Source of the DNA: Treponema sp.
GTDB taxonomy: Bacteria > Spirochaetota > Spirochaetia > Treponematales > Treponemataceae
Assembly (NCBI GenBank): GCA_017468745.1
Contig: JAFUHS010000155.1
Span: 1 to 34,119 of the forward strand
Reading direction: 5' to 3'
DNA: 34,119 bases
The translations under genes and the position numbers were made by a program. Below, piece by piece: positions 24,007-31,961 of this stretch. Positions within the stretch are counted from its first letter, which is position 1. Every line of letters begins with the position of its first letter. The notes beneath the pieces were generated by a model that was not told the DNA's origin, did no database searches, and was given only the letters and a program-made list of their open reading frames with translations.

Positions 24007-24813
24007 ATGAAAAGAGCCGGATTTATACGAAAAAATTATACACACCTTTTTTTATGCGTGATTTCCGGCTTTTTTCTTTCTTCCTGCGGACTTGAAGTCG
24101 TACTCAGTCTTGATGCTCCAACTGTCACGCAAAATGCCCCCCTCTATTCCGGCAGTGAATATTTGAACTGGTATTCTGCTTTTACGACAGAAGAGCGGAA
24201 TCAGCCCGACGAATTCATGGGAACGGAAATCTATTACAAAATTTATAATAATTATTCAAGTCTTGTAAGTCAGCGTTCTTCGATTCTTGCCGTTAACACT
24301 TCGACAAATGGCTCAACAGCCGCTACAAGAATGATTGAAACTTATACCTATCAGCCCTTGGGCTCGAGTGTCGATACCGGTCGTGTAGTCTTTGTCCCGG
24401 ATAGCGGTACGAACAGGCGTGTGATTCTTCGCTTAAAATCATATATGGACGGAAGTGGCTATACGACGGGTACTTCACGCTATAATTTTCTTGCCTGCAT
24501 AGGGATTTACTCTGGCTCCGATTATGATTACACTTATAACGGAGAATACTATATTCCCTACAGGAACGGAAACGCCAAGTCTTTTGATTTCTTTGATTTT
24601 GACGAAGATAACAAAGGGGGAACGAGAGATGTGGAGCCTGTAGATGGAGACAGTGATTATTTCTATAATTCAAACGGTTTCAGCGATGGTTATGACAATA
24701 CCTATTTTGTCCAGCTTTTTGCAGTTGCGACGGCATGGAATACGGAGACCTGTGCTCCCAATTACAGTCTTGTTCTTGATTTAGGCTCTGTTCCCATAAA
24801 AAAAGGCGAATAA
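24007..24813 (+). CDS. Lipoprotein of unknown function
   Basis: I do not recognise a family. The signal peptide ends in a lipobox (LSSC, Cys27), so the mature protein should be lipid-anchored in the envelope. The 240-residue mature part is rich in Tyr, Asn, Ser and Thr, with an Asp-rich stretch (about 197-218, FDFFDFDED and later DVEPVDGDSDY), and looks mainly beta-stranded. No catalytic motif stands out. It stands between the TPR gene and tRNA-Arg and appears to have its own promoter with a leaderless start. Confidence 0.75.
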   Translation: MKRAGFIRKNYTHLFLCVISGFFLSSCGLEVVLSLDAPTVTQNAPLYSGSEYLNWYSAFTTEERNQPDEFMGTEIYYKIYNNYSSLVSQRSSILAVNTSTNGSTAATRMIETYTYQPLGSSVDTGRVVFVPDSGTNRRVILRLKSYMDGSGYTTGTSRYNFLACIGIYSGSDYDYTYNGEYYIPYRNGNAKSFDFFDFDEDNKGGTRDVEPVDGDSDYFYNSNGFSDGYDNTYFVQLFAVATAWNTETCAPNYSLVLDLGSVPIKKGE

Positions 24814-24843
24814 TCTTTTATTTGTCTTGTGATTTTATTTCTA

Positions 24844-24872
24844 TTGCAAAATTCTCTCTAATTTGATATATT
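24844..24872 (+). promoter_or_regulatory. Promoter of tRNA-Arg
   Basis: TTGCAA (24844-24849), 17-nt spacer, TATATT (24867-24872). The tRNA begins 9 nt after the -10, so the primary transcript would start at or just before the mature 5' end. Confidence 0.7.
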
Positions 24873-24881
24873 ATTTTCCAC

Positions 24882-24956
24882 GGGATTGTAGCTCAGCTGG
24901 ATTAGAGCATCTGCCTTCTAAGCAGAGGGTCGCCTGTTCGAGTCAGGCCAGTCTCA
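24882..24956 (+). tRNA. tRNA-Arg (anticodon UCU)
   Basis: A 75-nt cloverleaf: acceptor GGGATTG with CAGTCTC (two G-U pairs), D stem GCTC/GAGC, anticodon stem TCTGC/GCAGA with loop CTTCTAA (anticodon TCT, reads AGA/AGG), variable loop GGGTC, T stem GCCTG/CAGGC with loop TTCGAGT, discriminator A. CCA is not encoded. Confidence 0.95.
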
Positions 24957-24961
24957 AATAG

Positions 24962-24985
24962 CTCACCTTTGGGTGAGTTTTTTTT
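24962..24985 (+). terminator. Terminator between tRNA-Arg and the lipoprotein gene
   Basis: CTCACC (24962-24967) pairs with GGTGAG (24972-24977) around TTTG, then eight T (24978-24985). It begins 5 nt after the tRNA and ends 17 nt before the next start codon. Confidence 0.8.
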
Positions 24986-25002
24986 ATTCAAAGGAGTTCA
25001 GA

Positions 25003-25656
25003 ATGAAATCTATTAAAAAAATTACTCTCTTTACTTCGGCACTTGCTCTTTTGACATTTGCTGTTTCTTGTGCTTCCTCTGCTAATATGGATTCGACGGT
25101 TTCTAAGCAGGATGTGGCCGAAACATCAGGTACTGTTTCTGGCTCAAAATCTGATAATGTCGGAGCTGTTGTTTCTTCACAGAAGGTGCGTCAGCTTCCT
25201 CCGCCACCTGCAAAAATTACAGAGGCTCCAAAATTTGACTTTACTGGTGAAAAACTTCAGATTGAAGCCGAAAATATGTATTACGATGGATTTGATCTTG
25301 TTGGAGATTTCAACGCCTCACAGTCTTATGGTCTTAAACTTTTGAATGATTCTTCATGGGCTATCGCAGAAATCAATTTTCCGGCCGGCAGCTATGAAGG
25401 GCTCGTTAATGTACTTGCCCCGAACTCAGAGCATTCTCGTTTTACCGTCTATATAAACAAGGACACTTTCCTTGTCTACGGTTCTGAGCCACCAATCGGA
25501 AAATATGAGCTTACGACCCGCTCACCAGTCAGCTTTACCCTTGACCAGCCGACAACAATAACGCTCAAAATCCAGCAGAACGACATCAGAAATCCTGCTA
25601 ACAAGGGACAGAACGGTATGACAATCGATTATGTCTCTTTTAAGAAAATCAAATAG
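25003..25656 (+). CDS. Lipoprotein with CBM6/35-like beta-sandwich
   Basis: The start at 25003 is chosen because AGGAG lies just upstream and the signal peptide (MKSIKKITLF, core, AVSC with Cys23) begins there; the longer in-frame start at 24973 would begin inside the tRNA terminator. After a Ser/Val-rich linker, residues about 80-217 form one beta-rich domain starting LQIEAENMYYDGFDL and ending MTIDYVSFKKIK. The Glu-Ala-Glu opening and the Asp-Tyr-Val ending are the pattern of carbohydrate-binding modules 6 and 35, so a sugar-binding surface lipoprotein is likely but not proven. There is no room for a promoter between the tRNA terminator and the gene, so it probably depends on read-through or on a promoter inside the tRNA. 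Confidence 0.75.
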   Translation: MKSIKKITLFTSALALLTFAVSCASSANMDSTVSKQDVAETSGTVSGSKSDNVGAVVSSQKVRQLPPPPAKITEAPKFDFTGEKLQIEAENMYYDGFDLVGDFNASQSYGLKLLNDSSWAIAEINFPAGSYEGLVNVLAPNSEHSRFTVYINKDTFLVYGSEPPIGKYELTTRSPVSFTLDQPTTITLKIQQNDIRNPANKGQNGMTIDYVSFKKIK

Positions 25657-25666
25657 AGCTTAACGG

Positions 25667-25702
25667 GGGAAAATCTCACGCTTGTGGGATTTTCCCTTTT
25701 TT
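25667..25702 (+). terminator. Strong terminator after the lipoprotein gene
   Basis: GGGAAAATCTCAC (25667-25679) pairs with GTGGGATTTTCCC (25684-25696) over thirteen base pairs with a GCTT loop and a following six-T run. It separates the gene from the convergent helicase gene, whose stop is 2 nt further. Confidence 0.92.
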
Positions 25703-25703
25703 A

Positions 25704-27794
25704 TTAGAATCCTGGAACCTTAGGGGCAGTGAAGCGTTTTTTCATCTGCTGCAGGATGTCAATTGCGGTTTCCGCGCTCACTTCTTTTTGAGGCTCGTGG
25801 TACTGAACCAGGTGGGGCGGAATCTCGTCCAGAAAACGGCTGGGCTGGCTTTCCACCGTGCTGTTCTGCCGGCGGCGGCTTCTGCAGCTTGAAATCAAAA
25901 GCTTGTCCCTTGCCCTCGTGATTGCAACATAAAAAAGCCGCCTTTCTTCTTCTACAGCCGCATCTCCCCCTTCGTCTACGGCACGCCCGTGGGGAATGAG
26001 GCCTTCTTCACAGCCCGCGATGAAAACCACGGGAAATTCCAGTCCCTTTGAGGCGTGAATGGTCATTAAATTGACCTTTCCCAGATTTTCCTCGTCGTCC
26101 ATGTCGTCACGGCTTAAAAGGGTGATTCGGTTGAGGTAATTGTAAAGGGTTGGCTCGCCGGACTCAGGGTTGTTTTCCCAGCGCTCGATTGAGCCAATGA
26201 GGCTTTCGATGTTGAGCATTTTGAACCTTGCTGCTTTTTCTGACTTCGGGTTTTCGCCAATCAGATAGTCCATGTAGCGGATATTTTCCACCATCGTGCG
26301 GACTTTTTTTGAAAGACCGTGACCACCCAGCATGGATTTGTTCGATTCGATTATGTCAACGAAGGCCTTGAGGTTCTGCTTTGTGCATTCAGAAAAATCC
26401 TCGTCGTCGAAGTCACTGTGGCTGGACTTGGCTGAGATAGTGCCCCCCGCCATGAATAAATCTGCCTCGTTGTCGCCGACTTCCAGAAGGGCGTTGATGG
26501 CTTCCCAGAGGGAGCAGGAGAGGTTCTTTGCGATTTCGTTTAGCTTTTCGATGGTTGCCCGTCCGATTCCCCGCCTGGGCGTGTTTATGATTCTAAGCAG
26601 GTTCACATCATCGTCGTGGTTTGAGATTACCCTGAGATAGCTTATTATGTCCTTGATTTCCTTCCGCTGGAAAAATGAAGTGCCGCCGCTCATGGTGTAG
26701 GGAATGTTCTCTGCCAAAAAGGCTTCTTCTATTGCCCTGGACTGGGTGTTTGCCCTCATGAGAACGCAGAAATCGTCGTATTTCCGCTTTTCGGTGATTG
26801 ATGTGGCCTGAATTGACTCCACGATAAAAGCCGCCTCACTGGTCTCGTTTTCCGGCATGTAGATTTCGATTGGCTTTCCGTCGCCGTTTCCGCTCCAAAG
26901 CTCCTTGTCCTTGCGGTTGGTGTTGTGCTTTATGACGCCGTTGGCTGCCGCAAGAATTGTGCCTGTTGAGCGGTAATTCTGCTCCAGACGGATTTCCTTT
27001 ACATCCTTAAAATCTTTCTCGAAATTGATTATGTTCTGATAGTCCGCGCCCCGCCATGAATAGATTGACTGGTCATCGTCGCCTACGACAGCGATGTTGT
27101 TATCGGCAAGAAGACGCATGAATTCGTACTGCTGGTGGCTGGTGTCCTGAAATTCGTCCACCATGATGTACTTGTATCTTTCCTTGTATTTTGCCAGAAC
27201 TTCGGGAAATTCACGGAAAATCTTAATGGGAAGGGTGATGAGGTCGTCAAAATCCACCGCATTGTAGAGCTTTAATCCTTCCTGATAGCCCTCGTAAAGT
27301 TCTTTGTACATCTCATTTTCAATTGTCCACTGCTTGCGACCGGTCTTTATGTCGGAGATTAAAATTCCCACCTGATAGACATCCAGAGCCTCTGGAGAAT
27401 ATGCAAGTTCCCGGCCGGTCTCTTTTATGAGTGAAGCCCGGTCAGTCTCGTCGTAAATCGAAAAATTTTCCCTGTAACCCAAAAGACCGATTTCCTGCCG
27501 CAAAATACGCACTCCGAAAGCGTGGAAAGTGGAGACTGTGAGGAGGGGCAGCTTTTTGCCCGTGAGTTCCTTGATTCGCTCGCTCATTTCCTTTGCGGCC
27601 TTGTTGGTGAAGGTGAGGGCAAGAATCGCGCTCTGGGGAACTCCCGCGTCCAGCATGTGGGCGATCCGGAATGTGATTACGCGGGTTTTCCCGCTTCCTG
27701 CCCCCGCGATGATGAGGATTGCGCCGTTAATGGTCATGACGGCTTCGTACTGCTCAGGGTTGAGTTCGTTCTTTAAGTCTGATAAATCGGTCAT
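25704..27794 (-). CDS. pcrA: UvrD/PcrA-type DNA helicase
   Basis: A superfamily 1A 3'-5' helicase for repair and for clearing proteins from DNA. From the start at 27794 it has 696 residues: Walker A GAGSGKT (31-37), VDEFQDTSHQQYEF (motif II), GDDDQSIYSWRGAD (motif III), LEQNYRST (IV), TIHASKGLEFPVVFIAG (V) and YVAITRARD (VI). This is close to PcrA length, with a shortened C-terminal tail. The frame is open 20 codons further upstream (to 27854), but that extension is encoded by intergenic repeat DNA and is hydrophobic, so I reject it. TACAAT lies 10 nt before the ATG with no Shine-Dalgarno, again suggesting a very short leader. Confidence 0.95.
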   Translation of the reverse strand: MTDLSDLKNELNPEQYEAVMTINGAILIIAGAGSGKTRVITFRIAHMLDAGVPQSAILALTFTNKAAKEMSERIKELTGKKLPLLTVSTFHAFGVRILRQEIGLLGYRENFSIYDETDRASLIKETGRELAYSPEALDVYQVGILISDIKTGRKQWTIENEMYKELYEGYQEGLKLYNAVDFDDLITLPIKIFREFPEVLAKYKERYKYIMVDEFQDTSHQQYEFMRLLADNNIAVVGDDDQSIYSWRGADYQNIINFEKDFKDVKEIRLEQNYRSTGTILAAANGVIKHNTNRKDKELWSGNGDGKPIEIYMPENETSEAAFIVESIQATSITEKRKYDDFCVLMRANTQSRAIEEAFLAENIPYTMSGGTSFFQRKEIKDIISYLRVISNHDDDVNLLRIINTPRRGIGRATIEKLNEIAKNLSCSLWEAINALLEVGDNEADLFMAGGTISAKSSHSDFDDEDFSECTKQNLKAFVDIIESNKSMLGGHGLSKKVRTMVENIRYMDYLIGENPKSEKAARFKMLNIESLIGSIERWENNPESGEPTLYNYLNRITLLSRDDMDDEENLGKVNLMTIHASKGLEFPVVFIAGCEEGLIPHGRAVDEGGDAAVEEERRLFYVAITRARDKLLISSCRSRRRQNSTVESQPSRFLDEIPPHLVQYHEPQKEVSAETAIDILQQMKKRFTAPKVPGF

Positions 27795-27804
27795 TGGAAA
27801 GACG

Positions 27805-27810
27805 ATTGTA
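27805..27810 (-). promoter_or_regulatory. Candidate -10 element of pcrA
   Basis: TACAAT on the minus strand ends 10 nt before the ATG at 27794. No good -35 is seen in the pyrimidine-rich DNA upstream, so the call is tentative. Confidence 0.4.
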
Positions 27811-27830
27811 ACAGAAAGAAAGAAAAGAAA

Positions 27831-27860
27831 CCACAGATAAGCATAGATTTTCACAGATTA
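27831..27860. repeat. Three 10-nt periodic units between pcrA and the metallopeptidase gene
   Basis: Units ccacagataa, gcatagattt and tcacagatta share CA(C/T)AGAT at 10-nt spacing. It lies in the divergent intergenic region and resembles the units at 33867 read on the other strand (taatct / agatta). Confidence 0.6.
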
Positions 27861-27864
27861 TTCG

Positions 27865-27885
27865 TTTTCAATTTTCAACTTTCAA
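27865..27885 (+). repeat. Three tandem heptamers
   Basis: TTTTCAA, TTTTCAA and CTTTCAA are directly consecutive. They provide the -35 region of the metallopeptidase promoter and join directly to the decamer repeat. Confidence 0.65.
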
Positions 27886-27900
27886 TTCTTTTGCTATACT
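27872..27900 (+). promoter_or_regulatory. Promoter of the metallopeptidase-barrel gene, leaderless
   Basis: TTTTCA (27872-27877), 17-nt spacer, extended -10 TGC-TATACT (27895-27900), then 6 nt to ATG 27907. No Shine-Dalgarno is present. Confidence 0.6.
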
Positions 27901-27906
27901 TTTTCT

Positions 27907-30774
27907 ATGTTCAGAAAGTTTTTTTTGGCTTTTCTTTTTTTCGTGCTGATTCTTCCGGCCTTTTCCCTTGGCGGTGTTCTTGCAGATTCTTCGGCTCCCC
28001 TTCATGTGATTCAAACCCAGTATTTTGACATTATTTTCCCTGAGGAGTGCCGGAAGACGGCTGAAAAAATCGGGGAAGTCTGTGATGACTATTACCTTGA
28101 AATCACTTCAAAACTTGAGACCCGGGCTTACCAGCGCTTTCCTGTGACCATTACCCGCTCGGTGGAGATGCTGAACGCCTATTTTGCCGCCGTTCCCTAC
28201 AATCGGATTGTCCTTTATGATACTTATCCCGAAAAAAGTCTGGATATGTACGAGGACACTATTCAGTCTGTTTTTTACCATGAATTAACCCATGCCGTAA
28301 CCTACAATATGAAAGGACCTCTTCTCAGGAAATTTTCTTTTTTTGCCGATGCCTTAAATCCCGCATGGCTTTCAGTGACCACATTCTGGGCTGAGGGAGC
28401 GACTGTTTCCTTTGAGAGCAAGGGCAGGGGAGGCAGGCTGAATGACCCTTTTAACACCCAGCTGGTAAATCAGTCTCTTATCGACGGTAAATTTCCTTCC
28501 TGGCGGGATGTGACGGGTGCCCGCGACACTTACCCGGGCGGAAGTGACGCCTACATGTTCGGAAGTATGTTCGCTTCTTACCTGCAGGAAACTTACGGAA
28601 TGAGTAAGTACGCCGAATTCTGGAAAAGGGCGAATTCAAGGCTCACATTCAGCTTTATCGCCGGTGTATTTGAGAAGACTTACGGAAAATCAATCTCAGA
28701 GTCTTGGGATGAATTTAAAAAGACGCTGGAAATCCCTCATTCTGAGAAAAAGGCTAATCTCCTTTCCCCTGAAAAATCCCGGATAACGACTTTTGACGCC
28801 TTTTTTGACAGGGAAAGAAAAGAAACGGAAATTGCTTATTTTGATGCTTCTTCCTCTGCCCTCAGACTTTTGACCCTTGATGAGGGCGGAAGCGTAATAT
28901 CCGGCAAAAAACTCCTTGCCATTACAGGGATTGTGCGGGTCACATTTTCTCCCGACGGGAAAAAACTTGCTTTGAGCCGCTATATAGACAAAAAAAATTA
29001 CAAGTCCGTCACCGCTTATTATGATTTGGAAAAAGGAAAATATCACGAAAATCCCGAAAGCGGGTACAGGGACGCTTATTTTAAGAATCTTGATGGAAAA
29101 ATCGAATTTGCGGATATTCCAATGTACAATGCGCAGGTTCCAGAGGAAAAAAAGCCGCATTTTTATTCAAAAGAGGAGATTCCTTTCTGTCCTCTTTCCA
29201 TTGATGACAATTTAAGCGCCCTTATCATTAAGGATGGCCTTTCCTGGAAAATCCGCCTTTATGACGATAAACAAGTCCTTTGCGAATACGATTTTTCTGA
29301 TTTTTCAGGTGCTTATGAGCCTGGATTAAGGCATAGTGATAATGCTGACCGTAAGTCCTTAATCCTGCATAATCTTCATCTGCTTTCTTCTGATTCGGCG
29401 GAAATCTGCCTTTCATTCACATGGGCGGAGCTTGGAATGGGCGGGAAAATGCTTTCCCGGGCAGGTCTTCTTAAAATCCAGAGGAATACATTGGAGAGTA
29501 GGGCTTTTTTGCAAAAAGAAAACGGATTTGCGGGTCTGGCTGAAGCCATTGCCATTCCAAATACATTCTCTTTCTTTGTGACCGCCGCTGAATATGAGGG
29601 AAATCCCCTTTACCATATGGAGATGAGCGAAAGTGATTTTGAAGAAGTAAAAGTCGCGAAAAAAATGCCCTCTTTTGTTGAAGGCTTGGAAAAAACGGCA
29701 GACTCAGAATCGGAAAGCGCTGAATCACAGAATCTGCCCCCGGCCCTTTCAAATGAAGTCTCCTACAATCCCTTTAAATATTATCCTCACGGTATTTTTA
29801 TTCCTTTGCTTGCCGAAGTTCCGGTTTATAATCATGACTTGGCGGCAGATTCTTCCCTTGCCCTGGGACTTACCTTTATTTCCACAAATCCCTGGGGGGA
29901 TAAGAGGCTGACTTTCTCAGCCGGCTACAATCCTTTCTTCAAAAACGGAGGAATGTTTCTTTCGCTCTCAGGCGGAAATGATTCCTTCTCTTACTCTCTG
30001 GGCGGAACTTGTATTTTTGACAGGGACTCTTTCATGCAGACTGTCGGCTCTTTGAGCGCGGCAAAAGTCTTCTGGCGGGGCAAAGTGACTGCTTTTTCTG
30101 CCGGCATTCAGGGGAACTTCCTTTACGGACGGCAGCTTACCGATGACTATGTGGAAAAAAATCGTGATGATTCCGTGGGGAAAAGTGCAGACGGGCAGGG
30201 CTATCTTTTATTCTCGAACATTCACAAAATTTCAGCCCGTTATGCCGATTATGCGGGGGTGGCTCTGCAGCCCTTTGTCCTGACCTCTTTCAGGAGCTCA
30301 GAAAAACTGCCGGAGGATGACAAATATGTTAACGCCGGTCTTACAACGAATATTCGTTTCCCGATTTTCATTCCATTTATTTTCAGCGCGACTTTATTTC
30401 CTTCCTCAAAATATGCTGCCAGTGGAAGCGTCAGGGCGATTCTTCACAGCTTTGAGATTCACAAGGGAATCCCCGCCCTTTCCCTCTTCATGCAGAGAAT
30501 TGTCTTGAGCGCATCATATTCAGGAAAAATCGCCTACACTCACGGTGAATTCTGGGACATAAAAAAAACGGACGAAATTTTCAAAAAGACAAAAAAATCC
30601 GACTATTCTGATGAAATCCGCCTGAGCCTGAATCTTTATCTTTCACCCAACACGGGCTTTTTTGCAAGCGGAGACATTCAGTTCAGCCTGGGCTACGCAA
30701 TGCTTTTCCGCCCAAATCCCAAATCAAGCGAGAAAAAAATCGCCTACGGAATCACCTTTAGCATGGCTTATTGA
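27907..30774 (+). CDS. Outer-membrane protein with metallopeptidase, propeller-like and beta-barrel regions
   Basis: A 955-residue exported protein with a signal peptide (MFRKFFLAFLFFVLILPAFS). The first domain (about 35-290) looks like an MA-clan zinc peptidase: HELTH (125-129) with a downstream WAEGATV giving Glu163 as the probable third zinc ligand. The middle (about 290-600) has repeated beta segments including FSPDGKKLALS (about 347-357), typical of TolB/WD40-like propeller blades. From about 620 the sequence is rich in alternating hydrophobic/polar strands with Gly and aromatic residues and ends GITFSMAY, with the terminal aromatic expected of an outer-membrane beta-barrel. I recall similar three-part proteins in other phyla; substrate and function are unknown. 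Monocistronic, with its own promoter. Confidence 0.75.
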   Translation: MFRKFFLAFLFFVLILPAFSLGGVLADSSAPLHVIQTQYFDIIFPEECRKTAEKIGEVCDDYYLEITSKLETRAYQRFPVTITRSVEMLNAYFAAVPYNRIVLYDTYPEKSLDMYEDTIQSVFYHELTHAVTYNMKGPLLRKFSFFADALNPAWLSVTTFWAEGATVSFESKGRGGRLNDPFNTQLVNQSLIDGKFPSWRDVTGARDTYPGGSDAYMFGSMFASYLQETYGMSKYAEFWKRANSRLTFSFIAGVFEKTYGKSISESWDEFKKTLEIPHSEKKANLLSPEKSRITTFDAFFDRERKETEIAYFDASSSALRLLTLDEGGSVISGKKLLAITGIVRVTFSPDGKKLALSRYIDKKNYKSVTAYYDLEKGKYHENPESGYRDAYFKNLDGKIEFADIPMYNAQVPEEKKPHFYSKEEIPFCPLSIDDNLSALIIKDGLSWKIRLYDDKQVLCEYDFSDFSGAYEPGLRHSDNADRKSLILHNLHLLSSDSAEICLSFTWAELGMGGKMLSRAGLLKIQRNTLESRAFLQKENGFAGLAEAIAIPNTFSFFVTAAEYEGNPLYHMEMSESDFEEVKVAKKMPSFVEGLEKTADSESESAESQNLPPALSNEVSYNPFKYYPHGIFIPLLAEVPVYNHDLAADSSLALGLTFISTNPWGDKRLTFSAGYNPFFKNGGMFLSLSGGNDSFSYSLGGTCIFDRDSFMQTVGSLSAAKVFWRGKVTAFSAGIQGNFLYGRQLTDDYVEKNRDDSVGKSADGQGYLLFSNIHKISARYADYAGVALQPFVLTSFRSSEKLPEDDKYVNAGLTTNIRFPIFIPFIFSATLFPSSKYAASGSVRAILHSFEIHKGIPALSLFMQRIVLSASYSGKIAYTHGEFWDIKKTDEIFKKTKKSDYSDEIRLSLNLYLSPNTGFFASGDIQFSLGYAMLFRPNPKSSEKKIAYGITFSMAY

Positions 30775-30795
30775 TTAGCAAAGAGCGATTAGAAA

Positions 30796-30825
30796 TTATC
30801 CGCGTTTATCTGCGTCCATCCGTGT
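30796..30825. repeat. Three 10-nt periodic units between convergent genes
   Basis: Units ttatccgcgt, ttatctgcgt and ccatccgtgt follow one another at 10-nt spacing, ending 6 nt before the stop codon of the convergent gene. A related ttctccgcgt (30836-30845) lies just inside that gene end. Confidence 0.7.
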
Positions 30826-30831
30826 CTGATT

Positions 30832-31383
30832 TTATTTCTCCGCGTCTAAAATTTTCCCTTCGCTCCATTTGAAGAATCTGGGTGCTTTGTAATCAATCCA
30901 CCAGGCGCCTGCAAAAAAGCCATTGTCGTTCATGACAGGGGTGACGAAAATCACTTTGGCCGGGTTTTCCGTGTCGTATTCAAAGACATTTGACTCCCAA
31001 ATCTTCTTACCAGCTATGCTTTTTGTACATTCAAATCCTGCCTGCTTATCGACCGGCGTGTAGACTGAAAAACGGTATTTTCCCGGCTTTAAGCTCAAGT
31101 GCATGGCCATTCCGCCGTCAAGATAGAGCTGATTTTTGTAGCGGTTTACAACATTTGGAATAGTAGCCCATTCGTAAGTCGCCTTTACCTTAGATTTGCT
31201 CACATCGCTGCCATTTTCGTCTTCGATTCTGAGGAAACAACGCACATAGTTGAAGTCGGTCTTGTTTTCCGGACGATAAATTATGAGTTCCCAGGGATTG
31301 TGCCTGATTTTGCCCGGCTCTGAGTCAGCGGTCACAGAAAAGAGTGAGAAAATCGAAAAAAGCAAAAGAAAAAGTTTTTTCAT
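30832..31383 (-). CDS. Exported beta-rich protein of unknown function
   Basis: I do not recognise a family. The 183-residue product has a signal peptide (MKKLFLLLFSIFSLFSVTAD, cleavage near TAD) and a compact, beta-rich domain with a probable carboxypeptidase-like or Ig-like sandwich (LSLKPGKYRFSVYTPV at about 95-110, which is the usual pattern of such folds). It has two Cys (about 49 and 118) that could form a disulphide. The ATG abuts the stop codon of the membrane protein upstream, so it is the third gene of a tightly packed operon and depends on coupled translation; no ribosome site is visible. Confidence 0.72.
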   Translation of the reverse strand: MKKLFLLLFSIFSLFSVTADSEPGKIRHNPWELIIYRPENKTDFNYVRCFLRIEDENGSDVSKSKVKATYEWATIPNVVNRYKNQLYLDGGMAMHLSLKPGKYRFSVYTPVDKQAGFECTKSIAGKKIWESNVFEYDTENPAKVIFVTPVMNDNGFFAGAWWIDYKAPRFFKWSEGKILDAEK

Positions 31384-31959
31384 TTATGCGAATATGCTGC
31401 TGCTTTGTTTTTTTATTCTCTCCAGATAAAACTCAATGAAAGGTAAAAAAATCAAGAACAAGTCCTGAATTACATTTACGATCATGAAATTCTCGAAGTC
31501 ATATACAATCCAGAATAAGATGTCTATGGCAGTGGCAATTTTCATTTGAGCCGCAGTCTTTGCCTTAAAAATACATATCGTAAAAACAATCAGGCTTATA
31601 GCCGGAATATAATCAGTAAATTTTAATGTGAAAAGGGCTGCCGACGAAAAATTTTCGGCAAGAAAATAATTTACTATAAAAGTCATCAGCGTTCCCAAAA
31701 TGCAAAAAAGTGCAATAACCTTCATTTTCGGTTTTTCAGAGCGGTCGTTATATATGTCGCGCAAGATGGTGAAGGCATTTATGATTACTGAACTCCAGCA
31801 GAAGCCAAGGGCATAGACAATAAGGTTCAATGACATGCTGAGCAGACGAATGACAATATAATCATGTTTTTTTATAAGGAGGGATGAATAAATAAGAAGC
31901 AGAAAATTTACGACTGCCACACAGTTTGTCAATATAAAAAGGAAACTTGTATTGTTCAA
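31384..31959 (-). CDS. Small integral membrane protein, YgjV-like (tentative)
   Basis: A 191-residue hydrophobic protein with about six membrane segments. The pattern NAFTILRDIYNDRSEK after the second helix pair, and later DILFWIVYDFENFMIVNVIQD, resemble the Imp-YgjV family of inner-membrane proteins of unknown function; this is from memory of the family pattern. The TTG start at 31959 is supported by GGAG 7 nt upstream, which lies over the stop of the preceding gene. It is the middle gene of three. Confidence 0.65.
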   Translation of the reverse strand: MNNTSFLFILTNCVAVVNFLLLIYSSLLIKKHDYIVIRLLSMSLNLIVYALGFCWSSVIINAFTILRDIYNDRSEKPKMKVIALFCILGTLMTFIVNYFLAENFSSAALFTLKFTDYIPAISLIVFTICIFKAKTAAQMKIATAIDILFWIVYDFENFMIVNVIQDLFLIFLPFIEFYLERIKKQSSSIFA

Positions 31960-31961
31960 AT

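Noticed and set aside
24973-25002. Longer lipoprotein starting at ATG 24973
   Set aside because: It begins inside the tRNA terminator stem and would spoil the signal peptide; AGGAG supports 25003.
27795-27854. N-terminal extension of the helicase by 20 codons
   Set aside because: The extension is encoded by intergenic decamer repeat and pyrimidine-rich DNA, is hydrophobic without family match, and helicase homology begins right after the ATG at 27794.
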